Assembly: GCA_042408875.1 (NCBI GenBank)
Contig: JBHOQS010000025.1
Coordinates: 1 to 64,000 of the forward strand
Direction of reading: 5' to 3'
Length of the DNA stretch: 64,000 nt
Source: JBHOQS01 sp042408875
Lineage (GTDB): Bacteria > Chloroflexota > UBA11872 > JBHOQS01
How positions within the stretch are numbered: the first letter of the stretch is position 1; the number at the start of each line of letters is the position of its first letter. A program made the translations under genes and the position numbers. Positions 35,800-43,897 of the stretch are shown here, piece by piece. Below the pieces are notes generated by a model. That model was not told where the DNA came from, did not search any database, and saw only the letters and a program-made list of their open reading frames with translations.

Positions 35800-35855
35800 C
35801 TCGCGATATACCGACGACACCGGTTATGCGGATAATGAAGGAGGAGAGACCGGAG

Positions 35856-36905
35856 ATGGCTGAGGCGGTGGCGATAGAGCGGGAGGCTGCGCCGGGCATC
35901 CGGCGGCAGAAGGTCTGTATCGTTAATGTGGGCCCGAACTGGGGCCAGTACGGTGAACGGGAGATCATCGAGCGCGCTGGCGGCGAGATCGTGATGGTGC
36001 AGAGCCGCGATCAGAAAGAGATCATCGAGGCCTGCCGCGACGCAGTAGCGATCTACGGCGGCTTCATGCGCTTCGACCGTGAGTTCTTTGAGGCGTTGCA
36101 ATGCTGCAAGATCATCGCTCGCTCATCGATCGGCATGGATGTGGTGGACGTCGAGGCAGCGACCGAGAAGGGTATCATCCTCTCGAACCTGCCAGACACC
36201 TTTCACAAAGAGGTTGCCGATCACACGATGGCGCTCCTGCTGGCGTTCGTGCGCGGCATCGTGCCGCTGGCGAACGCCGTACGGCAGGGCGCCTGGGGGC
36301 AGCCAGGCATGTGGCGGAGCATGGTCGGCACCATCCCGCGCATCGAAGGGCGCACGCTGGGTCTCCTTGGCTTCGGCAACATCGCCCGCGAGGTGGCCAA
36401 GCGCGCTGTCGGCTTCGAGCTCACCATCATCGCCCACGACCCGTACGTGCAGCCGGCCGTCTTTGAGCGCTACGGCGTGCGGCCGGTGTCCTTTGCTGCC
36501 CTGCTCCAGGACTCCGACTTCCTGTCGTTGCACGTGCCGCTTCTTCCGGAGACACGGCACATGATCAGCGACGCCGAATTTTCCCTTATGAAGCCGACCG
36601 CCATCATCATAAACACCTGCCGTGGGCCGGTGATCGACGAGGCGGCGCTCATCCGCGCGTTGGAGCAGAAGCGGATCGCTGGCGCAGCGCTGGACGTCAC
36701 CGAGATCGAGCCGATCCCTCCGGACAGCCCGCTGCTCAAGATGCCGAACGTGATTATCACGCCACACATGGCCTCGGCATCCGACGTCAGCAGCCGCGAG
36801 CGCTCGATTCGCCCGGCCCAGGAGATCGCGGCGGTGCTTGCTGGCCACCTGCCGCGTGTGGTCTACAACAAGGCTGTCCTGGATAAGGTCAACCTGAAGC
36901 CGTGA
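35856..36905 (+). CDS. D-isomer-specific 2-hydroxyacid dehydrogenase
   Basis: A 349-residue NAD-dependent oxidoreductase. The Rossmann motif is GRTLGLLGFGNIAREVAKR. The catalytic residues are Arg in IINTCRGPVIDEAALI, Glu in DVTEIEPIPPDSPLL and His in ITPHMAS, so the enzyme should be active. It may reduce a glyoxylate-, hydroxypyruvate- or phosphoglycerate-like substrate; sequence does not decide which, and there is no ACT domain of SerA. GGAGGAG lies nine bases before the ATG at 35856. It follows the deacetylase-like gene by 56 bases. Confidence 0.9.
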   Translation: MAEAVAIEREAAPGIRRQKVCIVNVGPNWGQYGEREIIERAGGEIVMVQSRDQKEIIEACRDAVAIYGGFMRFDREFFEALQCCKIIARSSIGMDVVDVEAATEKGIILSNLPDTFHKEVADHTMALLLAFVRGIVPLANAVRQGAWGQPGMWRSMVGTIPRIEGRTLGLLGFGNIAREVAKRAVGFELTIIAHDPYVQPAVFERYGVRPVSFAALLQDSDFLSLHVPLLPETRHMISDAEFSLMKPTAIIINTCRGPVIDEAALIRALEQKRIAGAALDVTEIEPIPPDSPLLKMPNVIITPHMASASDVSSRERSIRPAQEIAAVLAGHLPRVVYNKAVLDKVNLKP

Positions 36906-36914
36906 GGTACGGCG

Positions 36915-37050
36915 TACTACGTAGTGCGTACTGCATACTACGTACTGCGTAACACAAGCCTCGCCAGATCGCCCCGTCTGATGGCAGCGGCATTGCCAGA
37001 CAGTGGGGTGGTCTGGCGAGGCTTCCCTAAGTACGTAGTACGCAGTATGT
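36915..37050. terminator. Large palindromic element between convergent genes
   Basis: The core is a 13-bp perfect stem (AAGCCTCGCCAGA at 36956-36968, its complement at 37012-37024) with a second nested stem (CCCC...GGCA / TGCC...GGGG). The outside is flanked by multiple TACTACGTA/TACTGCGTA units in inverted orientation (36915-36950 and 37030-37048). It fills the space between two convergent genes and should work as a two-way terminator, but the outer repeats are more than a terminator needs. Confidence 0.65.
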
Positions 37051-38106
37051 TTACAGCATCCCTTCCGCGCACATGAGCTCGGCGTTGAGAATGGATGCGC
37101 CGGCAGCGCCGCGGATAGTGTTGTGGCCGAGCGCGACGAACTTGTAATGCAGGATGGGGCACGGGCGCAGCCGTCCCACTACTGTCGCCATGCCTCGCTC
37201 AGCCAGGCGGTCCAGGCGGGGCTGCGGCCGGTCCGGCTCGGTGCGCAGTACCACCGGGCGGCACGGCGCGGTCGGCAGCTTGAGCTCCTGAGGCCGCGCA
37301 CGGAACTCTCGCAGCACCGCGGCAACCTCTTCTAGCGATGCAGGATGGCCGAGCTCTACGGAAACACATGCCATGTGGCCGTCCTGAGTAGCGACACGGT
37401 TGCATGCTGCGCTCAGCACGACGTCCGCATCAACGAACTGGCCGTCGCGCACGCTCCCCAGTAGCTTGCGCGACTCCGCCTCGATCTTAGCCTCTTCCTT
37501 GGAAATGAAGGGAACGACGTTGTCGAGCACATCCATGGCGGACTCGCCCGGGTACCCGGCGCCGGATACGGCCTGCAACGTCGTGACCATGACCCTGCGC
37601 AGGCCGAAGGCATCCTGAAGGGGCTTAAGCGCCAGCACAAGATGGATGGTTGAGCAGTTGGGGTTCGTAACGATGAAGCCGCCCCAGCCACGGTTGCGCC
37701 GTTGTTGCTCGATCATCGCCAGATGGTCCGGGTTCACCTCCGGGATCACCAGCGGCACGTCGGGGTCCATGCGATGATTGCTGGCGTTGCTGAACACCCC
37801 GTACCCGGCGCGGGCGAACTCCTCTTCAACGGTGCCAGCCACGTCTGACGGCAGGCCGGAGAAGACAATGTCGCAGTCGAGCCCCGGCCGGCATTCTTGC
37901 ACGACCATATCTCGGGCGTACGCGGGTGGCCCTTCGCTGATCTTCCAGCGAACTGCCTCGGCGTAGGGCCGGCCGGCTGACCGATCGGATGCGGCCAGAG
38001 CCGTCACCTCGAAGTACGGATGGTTCTCCAGCATCTGCACAAAGCGCTGTCCGACCGTGCCAGTTGCGCCTAGGATCCCTGCCTTGATCTTTGGCCTGCT
38101 CGTCAT
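37051..38106 (-). CDS. asd: Aspartate-semialdehyde dehydrogenase
   Basis: A 351-residue enzyme that reduces aspartyl phosphate with NADPH in the lysine, threonine and methionine pathway. The N-terminus has GILGATGTVGQRFVQML (NADP loop). The catalytic Cys is in TNPNCSTIHLV. The conserved AVSGAGYPGESAMDV and HMACVSVEL blocks follow. Its motifs resemble the fungal/archaeal type rather than the E. coli type. AAAGGAG lies seven bases before the ATG at 38106, which is preferred over a GTG six codons earlier. The upstream region (38130-38165) is AT-rich and holds a TATAAT-like box at 38142-38147. Confidence 0.93.
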   Translation of the reverse strand: MTSRPKIKAGILGATGTVGQRFVQMLENHPYFEVTALAASDRSAGRPYAEAVRWKISEGPPAYARDMVVQECRPGLDCDIVFSGLPSDVAGTVEEEFARAGYGVFSNASNHRMDPDVPLVIPEVNPDHLAMIEQQRRNRGWGGFIVTNPNCSTIHLVLALKPLQDAFGLRRVMVTTLQAVSGAGYPGESAMDVLDNVVPFISKEEAKIEAESRKLLGSVRDGQFVDADVVLSAACNRVATQDGHMACVSVELGHPASLEEVAAVLREFRARPQELKLPTAPCRPVVLRTEPDRPQPRLDRLAERGMATVVGRLRPCPILHYKFVALGHNTIRGAAGASILNAELMCAEGML

Positions 38107-38238
38107 CGTGTACTCCTTTGCCACTCCTTGTGTTGGTTTATATTATATTATTTGTTACTTCATTACTTCCTCAGGGCTTGTCCTGTAGTGGATATCCTGC
38201 GCTGCACTGCACGAACATCGGCGGAGACCATGCGCCTC

Positions 38239-39276
38239 TCACCGCCACTCTTCCGCTGGCGGCCGCGCCAGCAGCTCCTCCACGGCCTGGCGTGGATGCT
38301 TTCCCTCGAACAGGACTGCGTACATCTGCTCGGTGATCGGCATCTCAACGCCGTAGCGCTCCGCCAGAATACACGCCGCCGCCGTCGTCTCGACCCCTTC
38401 AGCGACCTGGTCCATGCCTGCCCTGATCTCCGACCAGCACCGTCCTTTAGCCAGCTCCTGTCCTACGTAATGGTTGCGGCTGAGCGGGCTGTAGCAGGTA
38501 GCCATGAGGTCCCCCAGGCCGGCCAGCCCAGCGAACGTCAGCGGGTTCGCGCCACAGGCAACGCCCAGGCGGGCGATCTCTGCCAGGCCGCGGGTCAGAA
38601 AGGCGGCCTTAGCATTATCGCCGTAGCCAAGGCCATCGGAGATACCGGCACCGATGGCCATGATGTTCTTCAGGGCGCCGCCGAGTTCAACGCCCACTGG
38701 ATCCAGGTTCGTGTACACCCGCAGTTGCGGGCAGAAGAGCGTTGCCTGCACCTGCCGTGCGACAGCAGCGTCGGCCGCAGCCACCACGCTCACCGCCGGC
38801 AGCCCTGTGGCAATCTCACGAGCAAGGTTTGGCCCGGAGAGCACCGCCAGGCGCGTGTGTTTCTCAGGCGGAAGCACCTGGGCCAGCACCTCAGTCATGC
38901 GCAGGGCCGTGCCACGCTCCAGCCCCTTCGTCGCACTCACCACGATGCTTTCGGGCGAGAGGTACGGGGCGATCTGCTCGGCATTCTGTCGCATGCTCTG
39001 AGCCGGTACGGCCACAAATATCAGGCGGCACCCGGCGAGTGCCTCGGCCAGCGAAGCGGTCACGCACAGTGAGGTGGGGAAGCGCACGCCAGGCAGGCGG
39101 CGAGCATTCTCCCGCTCGGTATCTAGCCGCTGCGCTTCGTCGGCTGTGCGCGCCCATAGCCGCACCGCCAACCCCTTACGCGCCAGCAGCACCGCCAGCA
39201 TCGTGCCCCAGGTGCCCGTGCCGACGACGGCAGCGCGCTGCTCCCCTTCCGTTGCCGGGTCATCGAATGGATGCAT
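38239..39276 (-). CDS. gpsA: Glycerol-3-phosphate dehydrogenase [NAD(P)+]
   Basis: A 345-residue enzyme making sn-glycerol-3-phosphate from dihydroxyacetone phosphate for lipid synthesis. It has VVGTGTWGTMLAVLLA (dinucleotide loop), FVAVPAQSMRQ, SATKGLERGTALRM, GALKNIMAIGAGISDGLGYGDN (catalytic Lys region), and TFAGLAGLGDLMATC. Length is typical. No strong ribosome site precedes the ATG at 39276. It lies 132 bases upstream of the asd gene on the same strand. Confidence 0.93.
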   Translation of the reverse strand: MHPFDDPATEGEQRAAVVGTGTWGTMLAVLLARKGLAVRLWARTADEAQRLDTERENARRLPGVRFPTSLCVTASLAEALAGCRLIFVAVPAQSMRQNAEQIAPYLSPESIVVSATKGLERGTALRMTEVLAQVLPPEKHTRLAVLSGPNLAREIATGLPAVSVVAAADAAVARQVQATLFCPQLRVYTNLDPVGVELGGALKNIMAIGAGISDGLGYGDNAKAAFLTRGLAEIARLGVACGANPLTFAGLAGLGDLMATCYSPLSRNHYVGQELAKGRCWSEIRAGMDQVAEGVETTAAACILAERYGVEMPITEQMYAVLFEGKHPRQAVEELLARPPAEEWR

Positions 39277-39484
39277 CGGTCCCGCACAGGTTGCACGTTC
39301 GAGCGGCTGTGTGAACAGTCTACCCGCCCGCAGGCTACTCGGTCAAAGAGACTGGGCTGCGGGAGCAGGTTTCAAACCTATCCCCGCTAGGGCTCTCGCT
39401 GCTCTCTTGGCACTGAACCAAGCGACGAAGGCCTGATACGGCACTGATGTGAGACGGTACCTCCGGCGATCGTGGCTGCCCACC

Positions 39485-39518
39485 TGACACCTACTTCCAC
39501 ACGTGACACCTGCTTCCA
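39485..39518. repeat. Imperfect 15-bp direct repeat upstream of vapB
   Basis: TGACACCTACTTCCA at 39485-39499 and TGACACCTGCTTCCA at 39504-39518 differ by one base and are 19 bases apart, about two helical turns. This spacing suits a dimeric regulator; the vapB antitoxin begins 72 bases later. Confidence 0.45.
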
Positions 39519-39589
39519 GAGGAGGGCGAGCACCCCAGCCCTCGCGACGCAACTGTGATGCAAGTATGCTATGCTGTATAGCTGTATAT

Positions 39590-39847
39590 ATGAAGCGCAC
39601 CACAGTGGTCTTGCCAGATGACCTCGCGGCCCTCCTCGAATTCGAGCGGAGACGCCGTGGGGTCTCCGCGGCAGAGATCATCCGAGAAGCCCTCACAGCT
39701 TATCTGGTTCACCGGTGGACAGAGAAGCGAGAGCTCCCGTTCGTAGGACTGGGACGGAGTGGGTATTCCCACACCTCAGAGGAGGTGGAGGAACTGCTAC
39801 GGCAAGAATGGGGAGGGAATGATCTTGCCAGTAGCTGCAGTCGTTGA
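39590..39847 (+). CDS. vapB: VapB-type antitoxin (ribbon-helix-helix)
   Basis: An 85-residue antitoxin. The N-terminal KRTTVVLPDDLAALLEFERRRRGVSAAEIIREAL is a standard ribbon-helix-helix DNA-binding domain; the acidic C-terminal tail (SEEVEELLRQEW) would neutralise the toxin. The ATG at 39590 has no ribosome site and lies right after an AT-rich run (TGTATAGCTGTATAT), so translation may be leaderless. The stop overlaps the toxin start by 29 bases, the usual coupling in vapBC. Because the toxin gene is broken, this may be an orphan antitoxin. Confidence 0.82.
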   Translation: MKRTTVVLPDDLAALLEFERRRRGVSAAEIIREALTAYLVHRWTEKRELPFVGLGRSGYSHTSEEVEELLRQEWGGNDLASSCSR

Positions 39848-40255
39848 CAGCGGACCGCTTTACGCTGCGGTAGATCAGGACGACCACCATCATTCTCGAG
39901 CGGTAGCAGCGTTGCATATTCCAGGGGTACGCCTGTTCGTCCCAGCCATGGTTGTTGCGGAAGTGACATACCTCATCGGTACACGACTTGGCTCATCATT
40001 GGCTCATCAATAGAGGCCGCATTCCTGGAGGGACTCGCTCAGCTCGATGTGGTCGCCCCGAACCCGGAAGACTGGCGCCGCATTGCGGAGTTGGTTCGGC
40101 AATATCAGGAACTCCCCTTAGGAGGCACCGATGCCTCAGTCGTCACGCTGGCCGAGCGGTTGCACACGGACATAGTTATCACCCTAGACCGCCGCCGCTT
40201 CTCAACGGTGCGCCCACGCCATTGCGCATCCTTCCGCCTGCTACCCGAGATTTGA
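39819..40255 (+). pseudogene. vapC: VapC-type PIN toxin disrupted by an 11-bp tandem duplication
   Basis: The first frame (from ATG 39819 with GGGGAGGGA before it) reads VVDSGPLYAAVDQDD and VVAEVTYLIGTRLGSS, then stops at 40011-40013. The second frame continues DVVAPNPEDWRRI, GGTDASVVTLAERL and ITLDRRRFSTV. Together they hold the PIN acidic residues (D, E, D, D). TTGGCTCATCA occurs twice in tandem at 39988-39998 and 39999-40009; deleting one copy joins the frames as GTRLGSSIEAAFLEGLAQLD, giving a 141-residue toxin. So a normal VapC RNase gene has lost its frame by a simple duplication, unless this is a sequencing error. Confidence 0.85.
39988..40009. repeat. Perfect 11-bp tandem duplication inside vapC
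   Basis: Two head-to-tail copies of TTGGCTCATCA. Eleven is not a multiple of three, so the copy number sets the reading frame of the toxin. Confidence 0.95.
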
Positions 40256-40312
40256 ACAGTGAGGAGCCGGCTGGAGGCGCTGCGCCAATGCCACGAAGCT
40301 CCTGGGTCACTC

Positions 40313-41158
40313 ATGAGCCTTTCCTGGCGCCTAGCCGGCTGGATTCGCCTGTGCCACCCGTTCCCGGTGGCGATGACCGTGCTAGCCACGCTCGCCTTCG
40401 CCTGGCTCGCCCGGCCAGAACAGCCGGCGCGCTTCGACGAGCTCTGGCGGATTGGCCTGGCCATGCTGCTGAGCCAGATCTCGATATCGGCGTACAACGA
40501 TTATTGCGATCGCTACCTCGACGCTCGCGGCAAGCCCTGGAAGCCGATCCCGGCAGGACAGGTGCCGGCCTGGGCGGCGCTGTGGCTTGGGGTGACGGCG
40601 TATCTCCTGCTGTGGCCGATCGCCTGGACCTTTGGCGCTGTGTCAGCAGTGGTGCTTGGCTTCGCCACGGCCATGGGGCTGCTGTACGACCTGTGGCTCA
40701 AGCGCACACCTTTCAGCCTGCTGCCGTTCCTCGTGGCATTTCCCCTCGTGCCTATCTGGGTCAGCATAGCGCTGGGGAGTTTCCAGCCACGGATGGTGCT
40801 GTTCTTCCCGGCCGGAGCGCTGCTTGTGCTGGGCATTCACCTGGCTGACGCCCTGCCTGATTTGGAAGCAGACACTGTGGCAGGGATACAGAGCTTGGCG
40901 CACTGGCTGGGAAAACGCCGCGCCCTGGCGCTATGCCAGGCCGCCTTCGGGGCCACATTGGCGCTGGCCGCAGCCCTGGCCTGGCGGGCAGGCCACAGCA
41001 GTGTCTTGGCCCTCACCGGTCTCGGTGGAGCGCTCGTCCTCGGCGGTGTCGTTCTCGAGTCACTCCAGCCCGCAGCACACAGCCTACGCCGCGCGTTTTA
41101 TTTGCATGCTACCGGCGCCGTCGCGCTGGCCGCCGCGCTCTTCATAATGCTGCGGTAG
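40313..41158 (+). CDS. UbiA family prenyltransferase
   Basis: A 281-residue multi-pass membrane protein. The first Asp motif is AYNDYCDRYLDARGKPWKP (NDxxDxxxD) and the second is LADALPDLEADTVAGIQSLA (DxxxDxxxD), both needed to bind the prenyl diphosphate through Mg2+. Seven to nine hydrophobic segments are apparent. The acceptor could be a quinone precursor, heme or a lipid; sequence does not decide. I start at ATG 40313, which places the first membrane helix normally, though no ribosome site is visible; GTG at 40259 is an alternative. Confidence 0.82.
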   Translation: MSLSWRLAGWIRLCHPFPVAMTVLATLAFAWLARPEQPARFDELWRIGLAMLLSQISISAYNDYCDRYLDARGKPWKPIPAGQVPAWAALWLGVTAYLLLWPIAWTFGAVSAVVLGFATAMGLLYDLWLKRTPFSLLPFLVAFPLVPIWVSIALGSFQPRMVLFFPAGALLVLGIHLADALPDLEADTVAGIQSLAHWLGKRRALALCQAAFGATLALAAALAWRAGHSSVLALTGLGGALVLGGVVLESLQPAAHSLRRAFYLHATGAVALAAALFIMLR

Positions 41159-41174
41159 AGGGTCGGCGCGTACT

Positions 41175-41313
41175 AGCCCTCACCCCCGGCCCCTCTCCCT
41201 AAGCTTGGGGAGAGGGAAGCTTCGGGCACGGATCTATGCTGCCGAGAGGCTGCCCTGATGTGCCCGGCTCATCTCCTCTCTCCCGCAACGTGGGAGGGGC
41301 CGGGGGTGAGGCT
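41175..41313. repeat. Long interrupted inverted repeat (intergenic repeat, two-way terminator)
   Basis: The left arm at 41175-41199 begins AGCCCTCACCCCCGGCCCC; the right arm at 41292-41313 is its near-complement, ending GGGGCCGGGGGTGAGGCT. Each arm has an inner hairpin (CCCTCTCCC/GGGGAGAGGG on the left). It fills the space between two convergent genes. Repeats with this CCCTCACCCCCGGCCCCTCTCCC-like core are known to me as scattered intergenic repeats in several bacterial groups, so this is probably a member of a multi-copy family. Confidence 0.7.
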
Positions 41314-41314
41314 C

Positions 41315-42682
41315 TCACGTCCCCAGCCGCTCCAGGAGCAGGCAGTAGGCACGCTGGCCGCGCTCGAAGCTGGCCAGCCGGAAGAATTCGTTCGGCGCGT
41401 GGAACTGCTCGTCCTCCAGGCCGAAGCCGAAGCTTACGGTATACGCGCCTAATGTTTCCAAGAACATGGCGCTCACCGGCAAGGTGGCGCCGGTGCGTAC
41501 ATAGAACGGCGGCTTGCCGTAGAGCTCTTCGAGCACAGCATGCGCAGCGCGGTTGCCGGGATGGTCCGCCGGCATGAGGTACGGCTTGGCGCTGCCAGGC
41601 AGCCGTCGAGCGATCGTCTGTACCCCGCGCGCCCGGTGCTTCTCCACATGCGCGATGAGAGCCGCGACCACGCGGTCGGGGTCCTGGTGCGCGGCGAGCC
41701 GGCAGGTGATCTTCGCATGCGCCTCCCGCGGCAACACGGTCTTGATGCCTTCTCCCTGGAAGCCGCCCCAGATGCCGTTGATCTCGAGCGTAGGCCGCGC
41801 CCATAGACGCTCGTACGTGCTGTAGCCAGGCTCTCCGAAGAGCTCCTCAACACCGATCTGGGCCTTATATGCCTGCTCGTCAAAGGGCACCTGGGCGATC
41901 AACGCACGGTCGGCTTCGCTGAGCGGCGCCACATCATCATAGAAGCCCTCGACCAGGATCCGCCCATCGGGGCTGCGCATCGAGCCCAGCACCTGCACCA
42001 AGGCGTGGAGGGGGTTCTGCACGGCGCCACCGTACACACCGGAGTGCAGGTCGCTCGCCGGGCCGTAGACGTCAATCTGGAGCGCACACAGGCCGCGGTT
42101 CCCCACCCAGAGCGCGGGCTGATCCTCTGCCCACTGCGTGCTGTCGCTGCTGATCACCATGTCACAGGCGAAGAGGTCGCGGTGCACAGCGAGGAACCCA
42201 GGGATCTGCGGGCTACCGATCTCCTCCTGACCTTCAATAAAAAACTTCACGTTCACAGGCAGCGCGCCGGCGGTTTTGAGCAGGGCCTCCACAGCCACAA
42301 TGGTGAGGAAGATATTGCCCTTGTTGTCCGATGCCCCACGAGCGTACACGCGGCCCTCGCGGATCGTCGGCTCGAAGGGTGGTGTGGTCCAGAGCTCGAG
42401 CGGATCAGCTGGCTGCGTGTCGACGTGCCCGTAGATCAGGATCGTCGGCTTGCCGGGGGCATGGAGCCAGTCGCCATACACGACCGGGTGCCCACCGGTA
42501 GGGAGCACGCGCACATGCTCGATGCCCGCCGCGATCAGGCGGCGCGCTGCCCACTCGGCAGCGCGTTGCACATCTGCGGCATGCTGTGGCAGGGCTGAGA
42601 TGCTGGGGATACGCAGGAACTCGAGCAGCTCGTCTACGAAGCGAGGTTGCTGCGTCTGCAGATATGTTTCCCACACAGCCAT
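41315..42682 (-). CDS. M20 family metallopeptidase (dipeptidase)
   Basis: A 455-residue zinc peptidase. Metal ligands and catalytic residues are in YGHVDTQPAD (His and Asp), GASDNKGNIF (bridging Asp) and FIEGQEEIGSP (general base Glu-Glu). A dimerisation domain follows (VYGPASDLHSGVYGG). The final metal His is in EQFHAPNEFFRL. The architecture fits the carnosinase/CNDP-like subgroup that cleaves short peptides. No signal peptide is present, so it is cytoplasmic. GAAGG lies upstream of the ATG at 42682. Confidence 0.92.
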   Translation of the reverse strand: MAVWETYLQTQQPRFVDELLEFLRIPSISALPQHAADVQRAAEWAARRLIAAGIEHVRVLPTGGHPVVYGDWLHAPGKPTILIYGHVDTQPADPLELWTTPPFEPTIREGRVYARGASDNKGNIFLTIVAVEALLKTAGALPVNVKFFIEGQEEIGSPQIPGFLAVHRDLFACDMVISSDSTQWAEDQPALWVGNRGLCALQIDVYGPASDLHSGVYGGAVQNPLHALVQVLGSMRSPDGRILVEGFYDDVAPLSEADRALIAQVPFDEQAYKAQIGVEELFGEPGYSTYERLWARPTLEINGIWGGFQGEGIKTVLPREAHAKITCRLAAHQDPDRVVAALIAHVEKHRARGVQTIARRLPGSAKPYLMPADHPGNRAAHAVLEELYGKPPFYVRTGATLPVSAMFLETLGAYTVSFGFGLEDEQFHAPNEFFRLASFERGQRAYCLLLERLGT

Positions 42683-42787
42683 GGCGGGTACCTTCTCCTC
42701 ACCACCACGAATCTTGCTGCACCGATCTCACCGTACAGGGTATCACTGCCTGCTGTGCGCTGCTAGCAGGCTGCTCTCTCATCGGGG

Positions 42788-43897
42788 TCAACCCAGCGAC
42801 AAGGTGTCGTCACGCTCCCAGGCCGTGCGGAGCCAGTTGTCCCTGGTGTCGGGCGCGGGCAGCCAGGAAGGCAAAGGCATCAGCAGATGCGCGGCTAGGG
42901 CATTGACGTATGACTCGTACATGCGGCGCAGCCCCGCCAGTTGTGTATCTGCAGCAAGCCCCTCGCGCAGGGGCGCGCCGGCTGCCTTCAGCGTGGCGCG
43001 CAGGCGCGCGAGTTCATCCGGCGGCAGCCGGTCGTGTGCAGGCGGGCGCGGCGGCGTCGCCAGGACATGGCTCAGGTCGGCAATGGCATGGCGGGCCATG
43101 GCAAACGTCAGAGAGGCGGGCCGCCGGGGCACGCCGTCGACCCCGACAATAGCGAGCGCACTTACGTCAAGAATAGTCGTGAGCGCTGAGACCCACGACT
43201 GGGTATCGTGCTGCGAGCGAAAGTAAGCCAGGATCGGATACGACAGATGGATCTCCATGAGTTCGGCAGCCCATACTTCCCAACTGGCCAGATAGGGCCC
43301 GAGGTCGGCCAAGCTCCCGTACCGTGCCAGGCGGGTCAGCAACTCAGCAGCGCTGGGCGGTGTGCCAGCCCATTCATCGAGCATCGAGATGTGGACCTCG
43401 CGGCGAGAGAATTCCTGGAACAGGACCGGCAGATAGGCCAGGACGAGCGCCAGAAAGCCGAAGCCGATCCCAGCCTCGACGACCGTCAGCGCACGCGCCA
43501 GACCGGAGCGCGGGGCCACATCGCCGAGACCAAGGGTGAAGAACGTTGTCCCGCTGACATACAGGTCGGTGCCGAAGTCGGGCTTCTGCTCTGGAGCAGT
43601 GAACTGGGACCCTAACGCCCACTGGAGCAGCGCGAAGCCACTGATGAGACAGCCGGCCCAGAATGCCAGCACCAAGATCAACGAGAGCGGCCCGTAGATG
43701 CTGAGGAACGTTTCACGCCGGCTGCTCTCCCGCACAAGCCGGGCGGCGCTGCGCCAGAGTCTCCACAGCCCGCCGAGCAGCAGGCGCGCCGGGCCCGCCC
43801 GGCGGGTCACCCGTCGGGGCAGGACCACGGTCTCGAAGACATCCCACAGAATACCAGTGACCAGAAGAACGCCGCCGACGCCTGCCACGATGCTCAT
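42788..43897 (-). CDS. Two-pore-helix potassium channel family protein
   Basis: A 369-residue membrane protein. Two or three membrane segments lie in the first 190 residues with a pore loop and selectivity filter TTFFTLGLGDVAP (a T-x-G-L-G-D variant of TVGYGD). The following helix (ALTVVEAGIGFGFLALVLAYLPVLF) is the inner pore helix. The C-terminal 200 residues are cytoplasmic and do not show an RCK/TrkA-N nucleotide motif. The ATG overlaps the stop of the upstream YfhO gene by four bases (ATGA), so the two are translationally coupled. Confidence 0.82.
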   Translation of the reverse strand: MSIVAGVGGVLLVTGILWDVFETVVLPRRVTRRAGPARLLLGGLWRLWRSAARLVRESSRRETFLSIYGPLSLILVLAFWAGCLISGFALLQWALGSQFTAPEQKPDFGTDLYVSGTTFFTLGLGDVAPRSGLARALTVVEAGIGFGFLALVLAYLPVLFQEFSRREVHISMLDEWAGTPPSAAELLTRLARYGSLADLGPYLASWEVWAAELMEIHLSYPILAYFRSQHDTQSWVSALTTILDVSALAIVGVDGVPRRPASLTFAMARHAIADLSHVLATPPRPPAHDRLPPDELARLRATLKAAGAPLREGLAADTQLAGLRRMYESYVNALAAHLLMPLPSWLPAPDTRDNWLRTAWERDDTLSLG

